Below, in pieces: positions 43,826 to 59,950 of a DNA stretch of 64,000 nt. The stretch is from Fistulifera solaris (Eukaryota > Bacillariophyta > Bacillariophyceae > Naviculales > Stauroneidaceae). The notes beneath the pieces were generated by a model. The model saw only the letters and a list, made by a program, of their open reading frames with translations, did not search any database and was not told the DNA's origin. The stretch spans positions 248,001 to 312,000 of the forward strand of contig AP026131.1 of the NCBI GenBank assembly GCA_030295235.1, read 5' to 3'. Within the stretch, counting starts at the first letter, position 1; the number at the start of each line of letters is the position of its first letter. Both the position numbers and the translations under genes were made by a program.

Positions 43826-44668
43826 TTACTCATCACTTTTGACAGCAATCGGTCCATCCTCAAACGTAAGAGCCTCCTTGATGTACTTGTAAGAAAGGCC
43901 GGCCGAAACGAGGGCAGCGAATGCCGCTTCGCCAATCCAGGGGATAGAGTCCGAGTAACCAACTCCACGCGCCATAAGTGTCGCTGTGAGAGGAATCACT
44001 CCAAGAGCAACAATTTCCGCGTTGCAAATTTGAATCATGCGCTTTGCGAGAGCATCGCCCAGTGGTTCGAGTTCTCCGTTTCGTTTTGCCACGGCGCGTT
44101 TGATGATTGTTGTAGTGTTGAAGAAGCTTGCTGCGCCAAGGATTCCTACAAACGCAATCTTGAGCCAGAAAAGAGGTTCATTTTGGTAAAATAACCATCC
44201 TTTCTCGTACTGGGTCAAACGCAAATAGCCAGTGTATACCAAAGAGAGTCCAAAGAGACCGTATGCGATGTCAGCTGCTGCTACCAAATCTTCGTCTTCG
44301 CCACTCATGCCCGGTTTGATCGTAATTCTTTCAATCATAACACATCCCAGCATACCCAGGATCGACACGAAATGGCCGTAAGCAGCGAGTGCTGAGGGGA
44401 CGGCGGCTGGAGCAAAGGCAGTGGCAGCTGACGATGCCATGGGGGCTCCGAGAAGAGCAATACTCGATACGAGAATCGCCTTGGCAGTGACGCTTTTCTC
44501 ATTTGTCATGTTCAATGGGTCAAAGTCAGTCTTCTTTTCAAAGAGAGCAATTTTGGTCTTTGTGGTGGAAGTGAGGGGATGGCCGTGATGTTGCAATTTT
44601 GGTGCCCATGCATTCGCGATCGAGATAAGAAGGCCGGCGAGCACGACAGAGGTGAAAATCTTGGTCAT
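43826..44668 (-). CDS. DUF2214 membrane protein, probably plastid
   Basis: 280 residues from Met 44668 (MTKIFTSVVLAGLLISIANA); another ATG lies nine bases upstream. The leader is a signal peptide followed by AWAPKL, matching the plastid-import pattern of diatoms. The rest has four spans with AAYGHFVSILGMLGCVMIER, ADIAYGLFGLSLVYTGYLR, and NEPLFWLKIAFVGILGAASF, the pattern of the bacterial and cyanobacterial DUF2214 family. That family is uncharacterised. It is tail-to-tail with the aminopeptidase gene. Confidence 0.8.
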   Translation of the reverse strand: MTKIFTSVVLAGLLISIANAWAPKLQHHGHPLTSTTKTKIALFEKKTDFDPLNMTNEKSVTAKAILVSSIALLGAPMASSAATAFAPAAVPSALAAYGHFVSILGMLGCVMIERITIKPGMSGEDEDLVAAADIAYGLFGLSLVYTGYLRLTQYEKGWLFYQNEPLFWLKIAFVGILGAASFFNTTTIIKRAVAKRNGELEPLGDALAKRMIQICNAEIVALGVIPLTATLMARGVGYSDSIPWIGEAAFAALVSAGLSYKYIKEALTFEDGPIAVKSDE

Positions 44669-45513
44669 GGTGATCACGTTGATTTACGAGAAGATTGGTT
44701 ACGACTGTGTGTTGCGAGATGCCGATCGTATCGGAATATGCTTTATACCTCAAGTCGAAAGCAAGGTCGAAAGGTGCCGACTGCAAACACAAACATCGCG
44801 TACATCATTCATCTTGTCACTTCGGTCTTCGGTTTGTCTTGGTAAAACGGGTGTTTGTCTCATAATGTCTCATACCTAATAACACAGAACGGTGCTGGTA
44901 CGACATATGATTAGATTTTAGTATCATGCTTTTGATGATTTCCGAACTAAGTACTAACTACGGATACAAGATACAAGTACCGGTTGCTAAGTTCTAATAG
45001 TACGACCTATGACCTATGCGTAAAACTTACGGCAGGATGTACATTCTACGATCAGCGGCTTATATCTTTGTTTCCGTGTCTGTGCTATATGATGATAGTA
45101 AGTGTTGGATAAGCGGTACTAAATACTACTGGTTTGCATGGCGAAAGAAGCTTTTTGAATTGACACGGCACATAAATACGAAAATGCCCACCGTCAACCT
45201 TTTCATACAATTTGTCTGTATAGAATGACCATCAATCCGCGGAAGAAGTCATTTTGCGAACCTTGGGTTCAATTTTAAGTACTAAACATCCGGGAACGGA
45301 AACCGAAATTTAAAGCTATGCAACGGATAGTATGTTTAGAACTTATCAGCGGTTGAATAACATGTGCCTTGTGCCTTGTGCCTTGTGGGGAAACCCATTC
45401 CGTTCGACCTCGAGACAATCCGTCGAGGTGCAAGGCTTGTTGTGCCTCTTCGACAAGTCAAAAGGGAACATTTGATCACCCAATTGACAAATACAATCAA
45501 ATTATCGCGAAAG
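44669..45513. other. intergenic region with irregular short repeats
   Basis: Contains GATACAAGATACAAG, CCTATGACCTATG and TGCCTTGTGCCTTGTGCC (45364-45387), similar in style to 28.6-29.3 kb. No gene supported. Confidence 0.5.
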
Positions 45514-47601
45514 ATGAGTTATCATCAACAATCTCCTGTTATATCGTATCATACGGAGGGCACGGAAGACCATCATGCGCGCGCTCAAATGGAATTGATA
45601 ACCCGAATGAACAACATGGGTGTCGCCAGTTTAGAGGCTTCCGATCATGAGCCGGCTCGAGAGTTATTTCGTAGGGCTTTGGATAAAGCGAATGAGACAA
45701 CTTTCTTTCCAATTCCGAATACACCCTCCGCCACCAAAGGCGGGGAAGTTTCGAAAAGTTTATATATTTATCAGCGAGGAGAATACGATGAAGGCATGCA
45801 CACCTTCTCGGAGCCTTTATCTCTAGACCCCTCCGTTACGTCGCTACATTGCGCGACAGCGACAATATTATTCAATCTCGGTCAACTGTACCTTCGTGTC
45901 AATGACAATGAGGCCGCTTTGAACTCGTTTCAATGTGCGTTACAGATTGCGCAGTGGCGATCGTCTTCCGATAGCAAGGAACCCGCTGGCGGAGGAGTCG
46001 GCGTTATGGCCATCTTGCACAACATCGGTCACGTGCAATACCGAAGCGGGCAGTATGAGGATGCGGTCCGCACCTATGCGAAAGCTCTCAATATTGGAAA
46101 GACGTCGTATAACAAGAGCTCGCACAGCATGCTTCAAGTCGCGGCAACGTTAAACTGCCTCGGCGTACTCTACTTTCATCTACCGAATGCCGAGACCGAG
46201 CGGGCCATGGAGCTATACACAGAGTCGCTCGCGATCCGAAAAGCGGTGCTCGGTGTGAATTACGAATGCCCGGAGGTTGCTACAACCTTGAATAACATCG
46301 GACGCATTCATTACATGAAGAGCGAACACCCGAAAGCGTTAGAAATATACAATGAAGCACTGCGCATGCGACGTAAACTGCTCGGTGATGACCACTTGGA
46401 TGTAGCAGCTACGATTTACAATGCTGGTCAGACACATCATCAACGAGGTGATCTCATGGAGGCGATGAGACTATACCAAGAGTTTCTGGTAATTGCCCGC
46501 AAAGATTAGGTACTCACCATCGTGATGTCGCGATCATGCTCAAGTGCATGGCTCAGATTCATCACGAGCGCAAGGATTACGATAGTGCGAAACGTCTATA
46601 CGAAGAAGCATTGACTGTCGGACGTGCTGCACTGGGCAATTTTCATCCGGAAGTAGCGAGTACTTTAAACAAGCTGGGAAATCTACATTACGAAAAGGGA
46701 GATTTTGAAGAAGCTATTCGAGTTTACAAGGAAGGACTGGAAGTCGAACGTGCTGTGTTGGATGTGTTCCATCCCAACATAGTCGTGACCCTCACAAATA
46801 TTGGACAAATTCATAAGTTGCGGGGGGAGCATCAAGCGGCGTTGCGACTATACAAAGAAGCTGTTGCGATTCAGCGCCACAGTCTCGGCCCTGGTCATCC
46901 CAGCATCGCCACTTCGCTCTCTTCAATCGCGTTAATCCATTATCAGGCTCGCAGTTACGCCAAAGCACTGGACGTCTATCAAGAGGCGCTTCGAATTCGT
47001 CGCGATGCTTTCGGCGACTTAAATTTGGACGTGGCCTCAAATTTGAACTCAATAGGTTTGGTTTTGTTCAAGATGGAGCTACATGACCTTGCCATGCAAA
47101 GTTTTCAAGAAAGTCTGCGCATTCGACGTAGACTGCTCGGGGCGAACCACAGAGACGTCGCTATCATCCTTTACAATATTGCTACGATTCATCTTGGAAA
47201 CAGGAGATGACGATGAGGCTATGGTGTACTATCGCGAAACGCTTCGGGTAGAACGGGCCGCTCTGGGAGACAGGCATCGTGATGTTGTACTCACCATCCA
47301 ACATATTGGACAGGTTCACCAGCAACGAGGAGAATTATCAGACGCTCTGAAATACTATCAAGAAGCCCTGGATATTCAAATGACATCTGAAGATTCGGAG
47401 GACGCGTCCATTGCGCAGACTTTGAATCATATTGGTAATGTATTTTTGCAGCGGGGTGATGCTAGAGAAATGGTGGCGGCTCTTTCTGAATCTCTTCGAG
47501 CCTTTCGTAAGGCCGGTCAAAGTGACGACGAGCTACAAATATCAGGACTCAACTTTTACGGTCTTTCCAAGATGCACCCAGAGTGTGCTCCATCGGCCTA
47601 G
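45514..47601 (+). CDS. kinesin-light-chain-like TPR protein
   Basis: About 695 residues from ATG 45514 (MSYHQQSPVISYHTEGTED). From about residue 110 there are a dozen or more TPR units of about 42 residues with the KLC-type pattern, such as ALEIYNEALRMRRKLLGDD followed by HLDVAATIYNAGQTHHQRGD. The frame changes twice. At the AAA run 46501-46503 one more A gives ARKRLGTHHRD, which continues the repeat; near 47192-47196 one base fewer gives IHLETGDDDEA, again in register. In both places the repeat continues without loss, so the gene is probably whole. KLC-like TPR arrays serve as protein-binding scaffolds and are common in diatoms. Partner unknown. Confidence 0.8.
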
Positions 47602-47734
47602 CCGGCACTTCTTGTTCTTATTAAGCTCTTAAATTGAAAATGTTGCCGTTTTGCTAGTTGTGCTGCATAGCAGGTCAATAAAGTACGACGGTGTTTGGGA
47701 TCAAAGCGAAATGCTGTGCGAGTTACAAAAATTC

Positions 47735-48255
47735 TGGAAAACTTACTCCGTCCTATTTCTGATCATACAGAAATTCTGTGGTGGTCCAGAAATTCTGGAC
47801 CAGTTCTCTCGATTCTACCGAACTGCTGTGGACGTTCCGGAAATTCTGGACAGGTTGTTTTATAGCCTAATGAAAGAGTGGGCGCGTTCCAAAATTGTGG
47901 AAACTTTGTTTTGAATCTTAACGAGAGATACTGCGCGTTCCAGATATTCTGGAAATGTTATTCCGCACTATTTCTGATCATACAGAAATTCTGTGGTGGT
48001 CCAGAAATTCTGGACTAGTTCTTTCGATTCTTCCGACATGCTGTGGACGTTCCGGAAATTCTGGATTCCAGAAATTCCGGAAATTTGATTCTTGACTATT
48101 TCTGATCATACAGAAATTCTGTGATGGTCCAGAAATTCTGGACCAGTTCTTTCGATCCTGCCGAACTGCTGTAAAAGTACCAGAAATTCTGGATACGGTG
48201 TTTTGGATCAAAGCGATAGAAAGTGCGTCTCTCAGAAATTCTGGAAACATTGTTG
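47735..48255. repeat. cluster of AGAAATTCT palindromes in ~100-bp higher-order units
   Basis: Three copies (about 47750, 47968, 48097) of a block reading CTATTTCTGATCATACAGAA, then TGTGGTGGTCCAGAAATTCTGGA, split here as ACAGAAATTCTGT plus CCAGAAATTCTGG, then TTCTTTCGAT and GCTGTGGACGTTCCGG. Alternating ACAG...CTGT and CCAG...CTGG palindromes. It lies between the TPR and beta-galactosidase genes. Confidence 0.85.
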
Positions 48256-48443
48256 TGAATCATACATAACTCGTGACTAAAACATTGATCTTTGCAAGAC
48301 CTACGTAGCCCCTGCTAGTATCTTTTGTACGCAAGGACCGTGAAAGCAAAAAAAAAGATACGTTCACGGTCTATTGAACACAATGCGCGCAATGAGATTG
48401 GAAGAAAGGTTCATCACTATCCATACTTATTAATTAATCAACC

Positions 48444-52328
<3,885 letters not shown>

Positions 52329-52352
52329 ATCTAACAGGAGGCGTCTTGTCGC

Positions 52353-54823
52353 TCAGCTAAAGTGATGGTCATCGGGACTACTTGCGTTTGTTGAGTGGGT
52401 TCCAGCACCAGCGTCTGCAGCTGCGGGTCGAATGTACGAATTTTGTAAAACTAATCTGGGTTCAGCAACGGCTTGCTCTCCTAAAGCTGCTAGGGTTTCA
52501 AGTTGCCGTGCTACCACATCACGGTGTAAATTCTGCTCGAAATGATTAGAGATGGAATCCACTTGACCAATCTCTGGACTTGTGCATCGCCAACTTGGAT
52601 GAGTTGCCTGGAAAGATGTGAGTCCGAGTGATTTCTACAAGTCCGCTCGCCAATATCCACTTACTCGAAAAGATTCAAGACTCTGCTTCATCTTCCCCAG
52701 TTTCGCTTTCGGTTTGGGATACGCTTGAACAGCTTCGTGAACGCTTTTGTGTAGTAGAACGCTTTCTGCTAATGCACCTGTCATCGGTTCGTCTGCTCGA
52801 ACGCCGAAAGCTTCATCTCCAAACAAATAAAAATCGAAGGTGGCGTAACCACACACATCGCCAGCTCCTGGTACTTCCTTTTAATTGCCAAAATAAATTC
52901 GCATATCGGTTCTGCACAATCAGCCAGGGATACACATAGTATGTAGGGCGCCAGAATCAAGGCCAAAACTTCCCGAGCGAAGTTCTTAGCTTTAAACTGA
53001 AACATAGCAGAAAAAGCTTGAAAAACTGAGGGGTCCCACCCTCGCCCTTTCCATATTTCAGGATAGTAGTGAGTATGCTTTGCTACCTCCTCCAACGACA
53101 AGTTCATTTCGTCGTACAGATTTCTCGCACTGCTCGGCTGCTGCAAGGCAGTGGGAATAAGTCCCTGCCAATCGAGTAAAGGGCCCCCACCATTCCAGCA
53201 TACCACAAAAGATTCCAATCCGCGATTTTGATATGCAACAGAATAGCATCATTTATGGCAGCAAGTGCAAACAAAACCGCTCCAAGAGACCCACCCAAGA
53301 AAACACAAATACGACCAATTGTTGCCAGTACTTCACTCGACCCAAACAAGTCCAAGTAGTTTTCCGCTGCTTTGTAACTTGGAGCAAGGCGCCGTTCAAA
53401 ATGATGAGGAAGTTCGTTGAGCTCACGAAAAGTCCACTTAGCATGGAGAGACCAGTCTTTTGGACCAAGATACCGTTTGGAATTCTTCCAGTCATACGCA
53501 TTGGACAAGCCAAAGTACAAAGTCAAGAAGAAGAGTAAGAAAGGCATGAATACCAAATGTGCCACTCCACAAAGAATGAAGCGCCTTCGAAGAGATCCAG
53601 GATCCAAGTAAAAAGCCGGCCGTATCTTGTACTTATGATTAAACATGAAGTTGAGAACACAAAAGTACAAGCTCCACTGGAAGAAGATGTACGTAAGTTG
53701 AATATGCAAGACAGAGGAAAGCCAAGGAAAACAAACAACGTACTTCCAAACTAGGACACAACAGTTGCCCTTTTATTCCAGGTACCGTCAAGTCCAGGAG
53801 CTGACGATTAAAGAGAGCAACAAGAAAATTCTCTTTTCTCATGATTCGTTGCGCAATGACCAAGGCGTCTAACTCTTGTCCGTGAATGGCAATGCGGTAG
53901 GTCCCCGATTGTTGTAATTCCAAAATTTTTCCGACAACATCATGATCCCAGTCAACAGCACCGCCTAGTAATCGATGCGCGCTTATTCCGAGACGCTCTT
54001 CGAACACCCATTTCGCTTGCAGAGCATCTTGAAAAGTCCTCCAAAACGACGTGAAAGCAAATGCGGTGTAGATCAGAAAGATGATACTGTAAGTAACCAC
54101 CAAAAGTGTGGCTCGGGGACGCGGTCGGATGTATTCTGAAAATTGAGGTCGACAGGTGCTTTCATCTGTGCATTGACTCAAACCGTGCCAATCGACGTAA
54201 GCGAATAAAAAAATCGATAGCAACAGCGTAAATACCAGTGTCAGCAGCTCCACGACACCTTTACCAATGATGGGCACCAGACCGCGGTGATAAAAATAAG
54301 AATACAATGACTGAAAATATAGATCCAGATTCGAAACGGCACCCCATCCTTCGTTTCTTGGACGGAATCGAAGTTGCGGCAAAAATACGAAATCGGTCTT
54401 ATTGCTTTGCGCGTGTTGCTGATTTTCAGGAAATGATGTGTATTGCATCATGGTAGGATCTTCGTCGTCGTCATTTATATCAGCACTAGTATTGGGAATA
54501 CCGAAATCTTGCAAGTCGACTGAATTAGAAAGATTGATGGCACGATATTCTACTTGTCTCATCTTATGTTCGTTCCACGCATCGACAGCTGCTTGGTAAA
54601 AAACATTGAAGCCACGAGAGACCTCGGAAGTCGTTTGACGCACAAATGGGCTTTCTCGATGAGGCTGATGACGCGCCTGATGCTGTTGCATTTCACGGGT
54701 GTGTTGTGATTGCAATTCTGTCGAGGAAGAATTTATTTGAGAATAATGTGCTCAAAGAGCACGCACAAACATTCTTGCAGTCTTACCTTCCCACAACCCC
54801 TCATCTTCCTCATGCGTTGCCAT
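52353..54823 (-). CDS. ATG9: autophagy protein ATG9
   Basis: Exons (coding order) 54823-54787, 54717-53744, 53676-52665, 52607-52353; introns of 69, 67 and 57 nt fit; about 759 residues. ATG9 is the multi-span lipid scramblase that seeds autophagosomes. Visible family features: NLDLYFQSLYSYFYHRGLVP, the first spans, DALVIAQRIMRKENFLVALF, CPSLEWSLYFCVLNFMF across the second intron, SLRRRFILCGVAHLVFMPF, SSARNLYDEMNLSLEEVAKH, HYYPEIWKG, and KMKQSLESFRATHPSW across the last intron. Two one-base breaks lie inside exon 3, at CCC 53163-53165 (LYSIGRGLIPTAL if mended by reading) and TTTT 52879-52882; both restore family-like sequence. The N-terminus starts MATHEEDEGLWEEL. Confidence 0.92.
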
Positions 54824-55060
54824 GGTTAATCGTATACGGAATGAAATGTTACTAACGAGAAAGGCATGATCGAGAATAGTATTTACAGAATTCAGACGAC
54901 TCGACTCTTCGAGTTATTTCGTTTTTCAACATCACACAAAAATTTTGTTTGCTTTCGGAAAAAGCCGCCTGCGACTGCGGCCGCGACCAAAACCTCTGCG
55001 ATGAACGGAGCATGTCACACCGCGCGCGCGCCCGCCGGTCTCTCGTCTACGTAGTGGTAT

Positions 55061-55117
55061 TTACTATGACCCACAGTGTAGGCTCAATAATCCACGACTA
55101 CATTTCGGTCATGAGTC
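55061..55117 (-). promoter_or_regulatory. dispersed hairpin element, copy 8
   Basis: On the minus strand: GTCATGACCGAAATGTAGTC then GTGG, then CCTACACTGTGGGTCATAGT, with the same order of parts as the plus-strand copies. About 240 bp before the ATG9 start. Confidence 0.6.
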
Positions 55118-55257
55118 ATGAATTAGAAGAATTGGGATATTACAACACTCACTTGCAAAATTTTTGCTTATTTCGCACCAAATACTTCACTTTACTTCCT
55201 GGTGCAAATTAAGCGTCGTGAATAAGTTTCAAAATGTGAAAGGATGTAAGCTTTCCA

Positions 55258-55284
55258 ATGTCTACGTGGATTTCACGTAGGCTT
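55258..55284 (-). repeat. CACGTGAAATCCACGTAG hairpin, copy 2
   Basis: CTACGTG and CACGTAG arms around GATTT. About 20 bases are shared with 1090-1112. Confidence 0.5.
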
Positions 55285-55527
55285 AGTAAGGAAATTTATC
55301 GACAGAGGGGGTACCCGGAAATAGATCTGTAAGCGTCTGGCCTGGTACGGCGGAGCTCTCGCACTTTTTCGTGGTGACGAAAGTGCAACACAAACGAGAA
55401 AGTTGAACTTTTCGCTTTTCCATCGGCCATCGATGGATTGAAATGTAAACATTACTTTCCTCTTTGACTGAATGTGGATAAGCTCACAGATAGAAGAAAG
55501 GAACAAGAGCTTTGAGCTGCAAGCAAA

Positions 55528-56706
55528 ATGAATTATCTTCGCACCACACCTTTCAAATTGGCAAATGCCAGGACGATGTTGTCACGACGCATCAAATCCT
55601 CAGCTGCAACCGAAAAAGTTCTCCCCAAGACTGAAAATTCTGGCGTGCCTGTGGCTTCGTCCATGTTGGCCGCCATTCTTGGTATCGGAGCAGTCTCAGC
55701 TGCTGCTTACATCGTTGAGGACGTCACAGCCTCTTCAGTGCCTCCGTTTCACCCAAAGAGCCAACGCTTCGACCAAAGCAGCTTTCTTGGTCGATTTTCA
55801 AAGATGCTTTTGGCGTGCGATCCTCGTCTTCTCTTCTATACCGAGGCACAGGTCCGGGAATCACAGAAACTTCTTGAAAGTTACAAAGACCAGGATAGTA
55901 GCATGGATCGAGCGCTTTGGGAAGCTCAGCGCATCGTCAACGCGGCCCTCCATCCCGATACCGGTGAAGTCATTCCTCGACCCTTTCGCATGTCCGGCTA
56001 CGTGCCCTACAATGGGCCCATTTGCGTTGCTATGGTAGCTTCGACTTCAACCCCGGCTCTTCTCTTTTGGTCCTGGACCAATCAAAGTCAAAATGCCCTG
56101 GTCAACTATTTTAATCGCAACGCCTCCAGTCCCATGTCCAACGAGACCTTGGCCAAGTCGTACGCCGCTGCCGTCGGTTCTGCACTGCTAGTGGCATTCG
56201 GGCTGGCTACTTTCATTCAAAAGAAATATCCTCCTGCCCAAGCCAAGGCATTGTTGAGATGGGTCGCTTTCCCCAGTGCAGTCATTGCAAGCAGTCTCAA
56301 TTGTTATATTGTAAGAAGTCCGGAAATCGAATCCGGTGTTCCCTTACAAGATTCCAATGGCAATATTGTTTTGGAGGGTGCTACCTCCCAGATTGCTGCC
56401 AGACGTGGGGTTGAGTCGACAACAGCCAGCCGTGCCATCCTCCAGGCTCCCGTGTACTTCTTGCCACCCGCTTTGCTTTCCATGGGACCCTTGTCTCGAT
56501 TGGTGGCATCGAAACCAAGCCTTTCGGTTCCCTTGACAACATTTCTTGTCTTGACTGCGTTCGGTCTCGGTCTACCTGCTACAGTGGCCATTTTCCCACA
56601 AATGAGCGAGATCCCAGTGAAAGATTTAGAAGAGCGCTATCATCATTTACGAGATCCGGTCACACAGCAACCGTATACTACTCTTTTTTACAATAAAGGA
56701 TTATAA
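55528..56706 (+). CDS. sideroflexin (mitochondrial amino-acid carrier)
   Basis: 392 residues, longer than the usual 320 or so because of an N-terminal extension of about 70, part of which looks like a mitochondrial leader (TPFKLANARTMLSRRIKSSA). Family motifs: SSFLGRFSKMLLACDPRLLF, HPDTGEVIPRPFRMSGYVPY, SWTNQSQNALVNYFNRN, YAAAVGSALLVAFGLATFI, and the end GLGLPATVAIFPQ. Sideroflexins transport serine and related amino acids across the inner mitochondrial membrane. No intron, no frame break. It is divergent from ATG9. Confidence 0.92.
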   Translation: MNYLRTTPFKLANARTMLSRRIKSSAATEKVLPKTENSGVPVASSMLAAILGIGAVSAAAYIVEDVTASSVPPFHPKSQRFDQSSFLGRFSKMLLACDPRLLFYTEAQVRESQKLLESYKDQDSSMDRALWEAQRIVNAALHPDTGEVIPRPFRMSGYVPYNGPICVAMVASTSTPALLFWSWTNQSQNALVNYFNRNASSPMSNETLAKSYAAAVGSALLVAFGLATFIQKKYPPAQAKALLRWVAFPSAVIASSLNCYIVRSPEIESGVPLQDSNGNIVLEGATSQIAARRGVESTTASRAILQAPVYFLPPALLSMGPLSRLVASKPSLSVPLTTFLVLTAFGLGLPATVAIFPQMSEIPVKDLEERYHHLRDPVTQQPYTTLFYNKGL

Positions 56707-56774
56707 GCTATTGTTTACTTTCGCTATAGTACGTATGATACTGCATTTCAGCTGTAGATAAATTCCTCCATCTC

Positions 56775-57095
56775 CCGAATGTCTGGAACGTCCACAGAAT
56801 TTCTGTATGAGGAAATACGTTGTTTTAGATTTTCTGGAATATTAGTTTACTTCAGAAGTATCAACCGAAATCCAAGCACCTGGGCAAACGTTTTACAAGT
56901 ATCGGAACTTCGGTCACCTCCCCTAAGGTTCTCTTAAGCCTCCTAGCCCATTGGAGCTTGTTAACTACTCCGTATCAACCAAACCAAAAGCCATAACCGT
57001 CTCCTCTGCATGAAATACACCTTGTCCAGAATTTCTGGACCAGTACACAGAATTCCTGTATGACAAGAACCATTTTCCAGATTTTCTGGAAAGCA
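56775..57095. repeat. small cluster of AGAATTTCT-type palindromes
   Basis: CCACAGAATTTCTGTATGA (about 56792), TGTCCAGAATTTCTGGACC (about 57023), ACAGAATTCCTGTATGA (about 57047) and TCCAGATTTTCTGGA (about 57075). The part at 57010-57065 matches the cluster at 24250-24300 in order and spacing. It also contains a TACTCCGTA word at 56964. Confidence 0.75.
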
Positions 57096-57320
57096 ATGAT
57101 CGAAATTATTTTTCGCCGCGCACACAAAAATGACGACAAGCAATAGAAGCTATGTGCGTCTTTTATTCAACCTATAGGCAACCTACAATTAAAAAAGTAT
57201 TCACAATCACCGCTGCTCCAAGGAACGAGATCCAGTCAACTCATTTATTTAAGCACGATCGATTGTGCCGCACGCTTTGGAGGACATTCTTGTACGGACT
57301 ACTTGAAAAGACAATGAAAG

Positions 57321-59598
57321 ATGCAGAGACCGAAAGAAAATAATACTGGTAATGACTACCATGGCAAAGTCTTGAAGTTATCACAGGAAAGACTTCGTTA
57401 TCCCTGGCAGCAGCGTCTCCATGAGCCTAGATATTCGACGACAGCTAATTTACTTTCACAGTGCCAATCGACCGAGACGTCATTGCAACAACCGTCGCAC
57501 CTTTTTCAACCACCGAGAAAAGTTGACAGAGAGAATACGCACAGCAAAGAAAAGATTCGGGTACAAGAAAACGATCATAATCGTTTGTCCGTATTGCCTT
57601 CTGTGAGCAGCGATGAGCTGTCAAAACGTTGTCTTCCGTCCGACTCGACAACAGAATCTATGGCATTGCAACGAAAGAGCAAATATCTTGCTCAGGATGA
57701 AGCAGCATCAAATCAGCTAGGTGCTGCAACAGACCGGTTTCTTGAAGATAGTAAGAGCTGTGCTGTCAGAAGCCCCCGGATAGACTTTAACTCCACTAAC
57801 AAAGCCGATCTGGCAATGACAGCCCGCTCTGTAACATCGAACCACGAAAGCGCAAAGAACAGACAAATTCCAATCTCCCATATCCTTTCCCTTCAAGCTG
57901 CATACGGTAACAAAGTTGATCTTTATTGTGATGTGTTGAAAATCAAACCAAATGCAACGGAACGGCAGATCCGGATCGCGTACTTTCGCCAGGGTCGTTT
58001 GATCTTGACCTGATGATGAGCTTCTACCGGAATCCAAACAACATTTCGAAGCCATCAGTCTTGCCTACGAAATTCTCTCTCGTTGGAGAGAGCAGTATGA
58101 TTCCTGTGATTGTGACCTGAACCAGCTATTAAGTGGTTCGCGTCTAGAATCTGGTGAAAAGCAACCTGCCCCGCAGAATCAAACACCCATCCAAACCGCC
58201 TCTTCCGAGAAGACGGGTACGGGGATGCCGTCTTTGACGAATAAGAGTCGCGGCATCCACTGGAATGAAAAAGTTGAAGAATGGCTGTATGAACAAAGTC
58301 CTCAGAAATCTGACAATGCATTTATCGGTGAACAAGCTACCAGTATGGGGACAGACGAACAACTACAGCATCACCATCATGTGCTCAACAAATCAGAAAT
58401 CAATAGGGAGTTGTCAAACGATAGCGAGGAATTGTGTCAACCCGAAGCAAAGCATTTAGAATGTGCTACCGAGACTGCGCGTTCTCTGGCCAAACGTCTG
58501 ACAAATTTTGACCCTCAAACTGTCAACGCGTTTCTCGAAAGTAATGCTTGTGAAGAAAGCTTCGGCACTTTTGTTGAGTGTTCAAGTAAAAACGATTTTC
58601 ACTTGAATGATAGCCGAACTCCCAAGAAAAGCAACAGGACGAAAAAGTGCTACGAAGACTTTATCGTGGACCTCTATCAATCTTTGGAAAAGTCTTTAAG
58701 TCCGAACGACGTTTTGCCGCGGTCACCGCCCAAGTACCACGCGAATGATACGCTGGCTCGGAACCTATTTCAAGAAGACATTTCGCATCCGATGCCAAAG
58801 ACATCGAAAAGTAACAGTCGAGTCGAACAAAATGAATGTTGTGTTGATGAGTGGTCAGAGTTTCAGCTGAGCCTTGATGAGAACAGTCTTCGTTCCGCCT
58901 TTTCGAGAGACCCCTTTGCAGACTTGTATATCCCCTCACTGGGAAGCTCGGAGCTGCCACCAGAGTTCCGTCCGTCTAAGACGTCATTTGAAGCTCCGCA
59001 ACTGATTGTCGAAACAGAGCCTACAAATGAGAAGCAACCATTAGCTGATTGTCCTGCGGCTGGCAATAAGAAACCTTCCCAAATGCTCGACCGAACATAT
59101 CCAAAGGTCATTGTTTCAAGTCCTTTGCAGTCGGGGTACGATCACCCTAGAAAAACATCATCGTCACGTAAAGCCATCGACTTTCCGAAGGCTCCAGAGA
59201 TGCCAGTGGGAACCGTCAGGTTAAGGCGATTTCGGTCAAACTTGTCCACGAATAGCGGCATCACCTTTGAAGATACTACCACTGCTACTGGAGGTGCTTC
59301 CATTACCCCTCTCTGTGACGACGCCTTTTTGGATCACATTTCGAGTTACTTCAGTCAACTCGGCCTTGATATGGCTGAACTGGGCAATCGAGTCAATGCG
59401 GAGATGAACAAGATTGGCACGACTGTCGAAACGACCCTAACCCAATACTCGCATGATGCTTCCGTCGGCCTAAGGGATATTGGAAAATCAATGTCACAAA
59501 GATGGGAGCATGCTAACCAAGCAATTGATTCCTCCGTCAATTCCATGGCCGATGATGTAGGAAAAAATGAATCTCAGTTTATGGAAAAGCGGCCGTGA
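57321..59598 (+). CDS. J-domain-like protein without a clear HPD motif
   Basis: About 758 residues from ATG 57321. The N-terminal 190 residues are polar and unstructured. Then a J-domain-like stretch: DLYCDVLKIKPNATERQIRI and YFRQGR, with KQHFEAISLAYEILSRWREQYD downstream, matching helices I-IV. The frame changes near 58005-58011, exactly where the HPD loop should be, and the flanking text reads RLIL then PDDELLPES, so a His before Pro-Asp is not seen. The rest is acidic, Ser-rich and low in structure, with a helical C-terminus (FSQLGLDMAELGNRVNAEM). The HPD is what stimulates Hsp70, so if it is truly absent this is a J-like protein. Nuclear or cytosolic location unknown. Confidence 0.65.
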
Positions 59599-59950
59599 AT
59601 TTGCTTTCAAAAACATATCTATTAATATAAAGTAGTACTCCGGAGTAGTTATTGAATCTCGCAGCACTTCTCTTTGCTATTAAGTAGATTAGACTTGTGA
59701 ACTAAAGGTATCAAATAGACTAATAAGCCTTAGCGTTTCTACTCAATCGATACCGGTACGCCACGGGTCTGTCCTTCAAGGTGTAGGATTGTATTTTTAT
59801 TTAACTCTAAAACGTGCTCGCTACGCTTTCGCCATTTGCCGCGGAAACACAAACCATGTCCAATAACACAAGCCATTCATTCGTCTCCGTACGACCCTAT
59901 TTCATGTCATATTGAGTAAGCTGAAGTTGAACAAATGACCACAACTCAGC
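59599..59950. other. intergenic region, nothing recognised
   Basis: Contains AGTACTCCGGAGTAG at about 59634, one of the recurring ACTCCG words. No gene supported. Confidence 0.5.

Larger units (their letters stand above)
54824..55527. other. divergent intergenic region
   Basis: Between ATG9 and sideroflexin. Holds hairpin element copy 8 (55061-55117, minus) and a CACGTGAAATCCACGTAG hairpin (55262-55282). A CG-repeat stretch (CGCGCGCGCG) lies at 55021. Confidence 0.6.
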
